From NCBI GenBank assembly GCA_047967505.1, contig CM106538.1: 64,000 nt of DNA. The stretch is one strand, 5' to 3'. The notes beneath the pieces were generated by a model. That model was given only the letters and a program-made list of their open reading frames with translations. It searched no databases and was not told the DNA's origin. Shown here one piece after another: positions 60,682 to 64,000 of the stretch; the first letter of the stretch is position 1; each line of letters begins with the position of its first letter. The position numbers were made by a program, and so were the translations under genes. Source of the stretch: Dipteris shenzhenensis (Eukaryota; Polypodiophyta; Polypodiopsida; Gleicheniales).

Positions 60682-61388
60682 TGTAAGAAAATAATACAAC
60701 GTCTGTGCTCAACAGATAACAGGATCTTGTACGCAAGAGAGAAAACAAGATAGTATGGAGAATCAAAAATTTGATTACTGTAGAACTGATACAATAGATG
60801 GCTCCCAATCGTGCGCTCTGTGAAAGAGCATGCTAGAAATAGCAGAAGACGAAGAATGGATGCTAAGGAATCAGGGTTGTTATAGCCAATGATGAAATGG
60901 GCTTCATGAGCTTGCCCTTATATAGCCACCAGTCATAGTCGATTAGGCTCAATTGGGTGACCGACCTAGTCCACCCAAAACGGTCAACTGGGGGTCGGTC
61001 CCGAAATAGGCCACCAACCATACGATAGAACCGGTGCGCAAAACAGAGCAACTAACCTACGGTAACCATTTGGCCCAGAGCCATCTGGGATCATTTGAGG
61101 CTCCAAACGGGCCCCGCAACCTGAGAGTGGGCTACCTCAGGAAATGCTTCGTCTACCCTCAGTGCAGTCAGTCAAGGGATACCTTCCCACACTTGCATGT
61201 AGCCTAGTTGGCGGTGTGCCAACTCTATCTGAAGCCGTCCAGCCATTAGGCCACACATGGCCCCTATCTGGTGTCCAAACTAGGACCTACCAAATAACCA
61301 AGCTACTCAAATGCCTTCTCCTCATATGGGGGGCTTACAAGTAGAGTTAGCTGGTTCCTGCGTAGTTACACGAGAGTGGAATCTAACA
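60682..61388 (-). mobile_element. 3' LTR of a second copia element, minus strand
   Basis: A 707-bp LTR reading TGTTAGATTCC...TTCTTACA on the minus strand, homologous to 57955-58628 and 21773-22127. It is preceded on that strand by the polypurine tract attgagggggt (61399-61389). Confidence 0.92.
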
Positions 61389-64000
61389 ACCCCCTCAATG
61401 TCCACCCGCAAGTGAACTTACTTTTTCGGGCCAATGCCAAGTCGATGAAGATGCCTCTCCAGCAAATCTCTTCCAAGAGCCTTCGTGAAGATGTTCGCAA
61501 CATTCTCTGTAGTCGAACAGTACTCCAAGTCGACCTCTCCATCCATGATGAGCTCACGTACAAAGTGATATTGAATCTCAATGTGTTTTATGCGAGCGTG
61601 GAACATCGGGTTCTTTGCAATCGCCATGCAACTCTGATTGTCACATGATAATTGTGTAGGCTTGTTCTGCAAACTGCACCCATGTCCCCCGAAATCCTCC
61701 TCAACCACACTGCCTCGCAAGAAGCAAAGCATGCAGACTTGTACTCGGCCTCGGTAGAAGAAAGAGCAACTGTGGGTTGATTCTTGCTGACCCATGACAT
61801 AACTCCAGATCCAAGTGAGAAATAGTACCCTGTCACTGATCTCCTACTGTCCACGTCTCCTGCCCAATCTGAGTCATAGAATCCAGTCAAGATGTTGCCC
61901 TTGGTATAGGTGATGCCATAATCAAGTGTGCCTTTGATGTATTTTAGCACCCACATCCTTGCCCTCTAATGGTTCTCCCAGGGCTTATTGGAAAACCTGC
62001 TTAGTACACCAGTCGCAAAACTGATGTCCGGTCGTTTGTTGCAAAGGTACAAGCCTTCTGTACTTTGCTTCATCCATCAATGGTGATGAATCCTCGTTTG
62101 AGAGCTTCGCGTCAACCTCCATAGGGGTACTAACTGTCTTGCACTCAGCCATGCCAAATGCCTTTAGTATCTCTCCAGAGCATACTTCAACTGTGAAATG
62201 AAGATCTATTTCGGCTCCTACCAAACTTCAATCCCCAAACAGAAATGCATCAGTCCGAGGTCTATCATTTCAAACTCTCTTCCTAGCAAATGCTTTGTCT
62301 GCGAGATCTTCTCTTCCCGATTCCTTGTTATGACAAGGTTGTCCACATAAAGGACCACGATCATACACCTGCCTCCTCTAAAGATATACAAGTTTGCATC
62401 TGATGGGCTCCTCCTGAACCATTTTGCAGAAAGTAGGCATCAATTTGCTGGTACCACGCTCGTGGGGCTTGTTTTAGCCCGTAAAGTGCCTTCTTCAGTT
62501 GCAAACTTTACCTTCTAAACCGGGAATCTCAAAACCTGGTGGTTGTTCCACGTATACCTCCTCCTTGAGATCTCCATTCAGAAAGGCAGATTTCACATCC
62601 ATCTGAAACACGGGCCAACTTCCCTGGGTAGCTAAAGCCAAAACACTGTGAATTGTGGTTAGTTGAGCTGTGGGAGCAAAAGTATCTTGATAATCAAAAC
62701 CATGTGCCTGTGCAAATCCTTTTGCCATGAGCCAAGACTTGTACTTATCCAACGTGCTGTCGAACTTGTACTTGGTCTTGTACACCCACTTGCTTCCAAT
62801 TACCTTGCGTTTTGGTGGTCGATCCACAAGGTCCCAAGTGTTGTTCTTCATTATGGAGCCATACTCTGACTGCATAGCCTCCATCCACCTATCATCGCCC
62901 TGTGCCTCTTCAAGACACTTGGGTTCATCAGCACGGATCACTTCTGTCATTAAAGCATAGTTGACCAAGTGTTCCTGCACCCTTCTTTACTCCTCTAATC
63001 TCTTGGACCAACGGTGTTCGGATGGTTTCTCCTCAATGGCTGGAGGTTCTGTGCCATCTAAAAGCTACTTTACCCACTTCGGGAATAGCCGTTGCTGTTG
63101 TGGTTCTACAGGCACTTCTTCATCTTCTTTGTCTTGAATCCTCCCAAGCACCGTTGGGAGAGTTCGGTTTGCTGTTGGTGGCGGTAGTGGATGGATATCC
63201 TACTGGTCTTGGTTGTCTTGGAAGGAAGCATCCTCCTCCAATTGATGCGGTTGTTTTGAGAAGACCACATCACGACTTACAATTACCTTCTTGGTAACAG
63301 GGTTATAGAGACGGTAACCCTTCGCCTCTTCACTGTAGCCCAAGAAAATATAGTTCCGGCTCTTTGGTTCCCATTTGGTCTTGGTAGCATCAGGGACGTA
63401 CAAAACAGTCACGTCCAAAAACTCTGAAATGTGCAACTGAAAGTTTCTTACCAGAAAAGGTCTGCAGTGGAGTCGTCCCATTCATAGCCTTCATGTAGCT
63501 ATGATTAAGAATGTAAACTACAGTGTTACATGCTTCAGCCCAAAAAGTCTTTGGCAAATCTTTCCCTTTCATCATACTCTAGCCCATTTCGCAGATGACA
63601 CGCATCTTGCGTTCTGCTACTCCATTTTGCTGTGATGTATGTGGCAGGGGTTTCTGCCTCTTGATTTCGTGACTTTTGCAGTAACTTTTGAATTCAGTTG
63701 ATGTGAACTCTCCACCTCTGTCTGATCTTAACTTCTTCACCTTCCTCCCCGTTTCTTTCTCGACCATTACATGCCATTCCTTGAACCTACTAAAAGCCTC
63801 GTCTTTAGTCTTTAGGAAGTATATCCATATCCTTTTACTGTAGTCGTTGATCAGCGTCATGAAGTAGTAGGAACCACCCAAAGCTTCCATCTCCATATTT
63901 CTATAGAGGTCTGTGTGAACGAGCTCTAGAGGAGCCTTTGCCCTGTTGGCCTCTTTAGGAAAGGACTACCGATGCTGCTTGCCCATCATGCAAGCTTCAC
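61389..64000 (-). mobile_element. Ty1/copia internal region, minus strand, runs off window
   Basis: On the minus strand, from the window edge inwards: integrase (MEMEALGGSYYF, SDRGGEF, TSQQNGVAERK), the SGKKLSVAHFRVFG region, then RT at 62980-62495 (WMEAMQSEYGSI, WVYKTKY, FQMDVKSAFLNGDL, VYVEQPPGF), the RT end (AFGMAECKTVSTPM) and RNase H at 61956-61418 ([49 protein letters not shown]). Close to the plus-strand element in the shared integrase part. Frameshifts split RT and RNase H, so it is probably dead. Confidence 0.9.

Overview
This window looks like nuclear DNA of a land plant with a large, repeat-rich genome. The evidence is GT-AG introns, a plant-type STP monosaccharide/H+ symporter, a plant OPR/old-yellow-enzyme gene, Ty1/copia and Ty3/gypsy elements with tRNA-Met-type primer sites, a DUF659-type hAT transposase and many microsatellites. 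I cannot name the species; nothing seen settles fern, bryophyte, gymnosperm or angiosperm.

The most notable object is at 5554-17790. The two halves of one STP sugar-transporter gene, both on the minus strand, lie 12.2 kb apart: the 5' half at 17791-18808 and the 3' half at 4741-5553. The DNA between them is bounded by 32-bp terminal inverted repeats (TIRs) with two mismatches, placed exactly at the break in the transporter coding sequence. I read this as a giant, multigene TIR transposon inserted in a transporter exon. From left to right it carries: gene A (6045-7622, +), an unknown protein with a beta-grasp/ubiquitin-like tail; gene B (7707-9807, -), an H3/CENH3-like histone fold fused to a Ulp1/C48 SUMO-protease-like domain; a 2.5-kb divergent intergenic region with seven copies of one long inverted repeat and three G-boxes; gene C (12462-14332, +), unrecognised; and gene D (14657-17389, -), a decayed DDE-transposase-like gene. 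The genes lie in two convergent pairs, A with B and C with D. A broken second copy of gene A lies at 56.7-57.85 kb and an unrelated decayed H3-fold fragment at 24.75-25.2 kb.

The rest is mostly old repeats. 1-4.7 kb: pyrimidine-rich DNA, microsatellites, a LINE zinc-finger remnant and a tRNA-derived SINE. 18.8-33.8 kb: minisatellites, a copia LTR fragment, gypsy and LINE fragments and a 1-kb purine-rich block. 33.8-41.1 kb: a decayed copia element invaded by a gypsy element whose gag holds a 415-bp tandem duplication. 41.5-45.2 kb: a duplicated block and a hAT-like transposase remnant. 45.2-50.1 kb: an LTR-element remnant and a possible CACTA end. 50.1-53.4 kb: tandem repeats, including three 195-bp units.

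53659-55308 holds the only clearly intact ordinary host gene, a five-exon 12-oxophytodienoate-reductase-like gene. The window ends in two related Tnt1-like copia elements: a plus-strand copy from 57955 interrupted at 60681 by a minus-strand copy that runs off the window edge.
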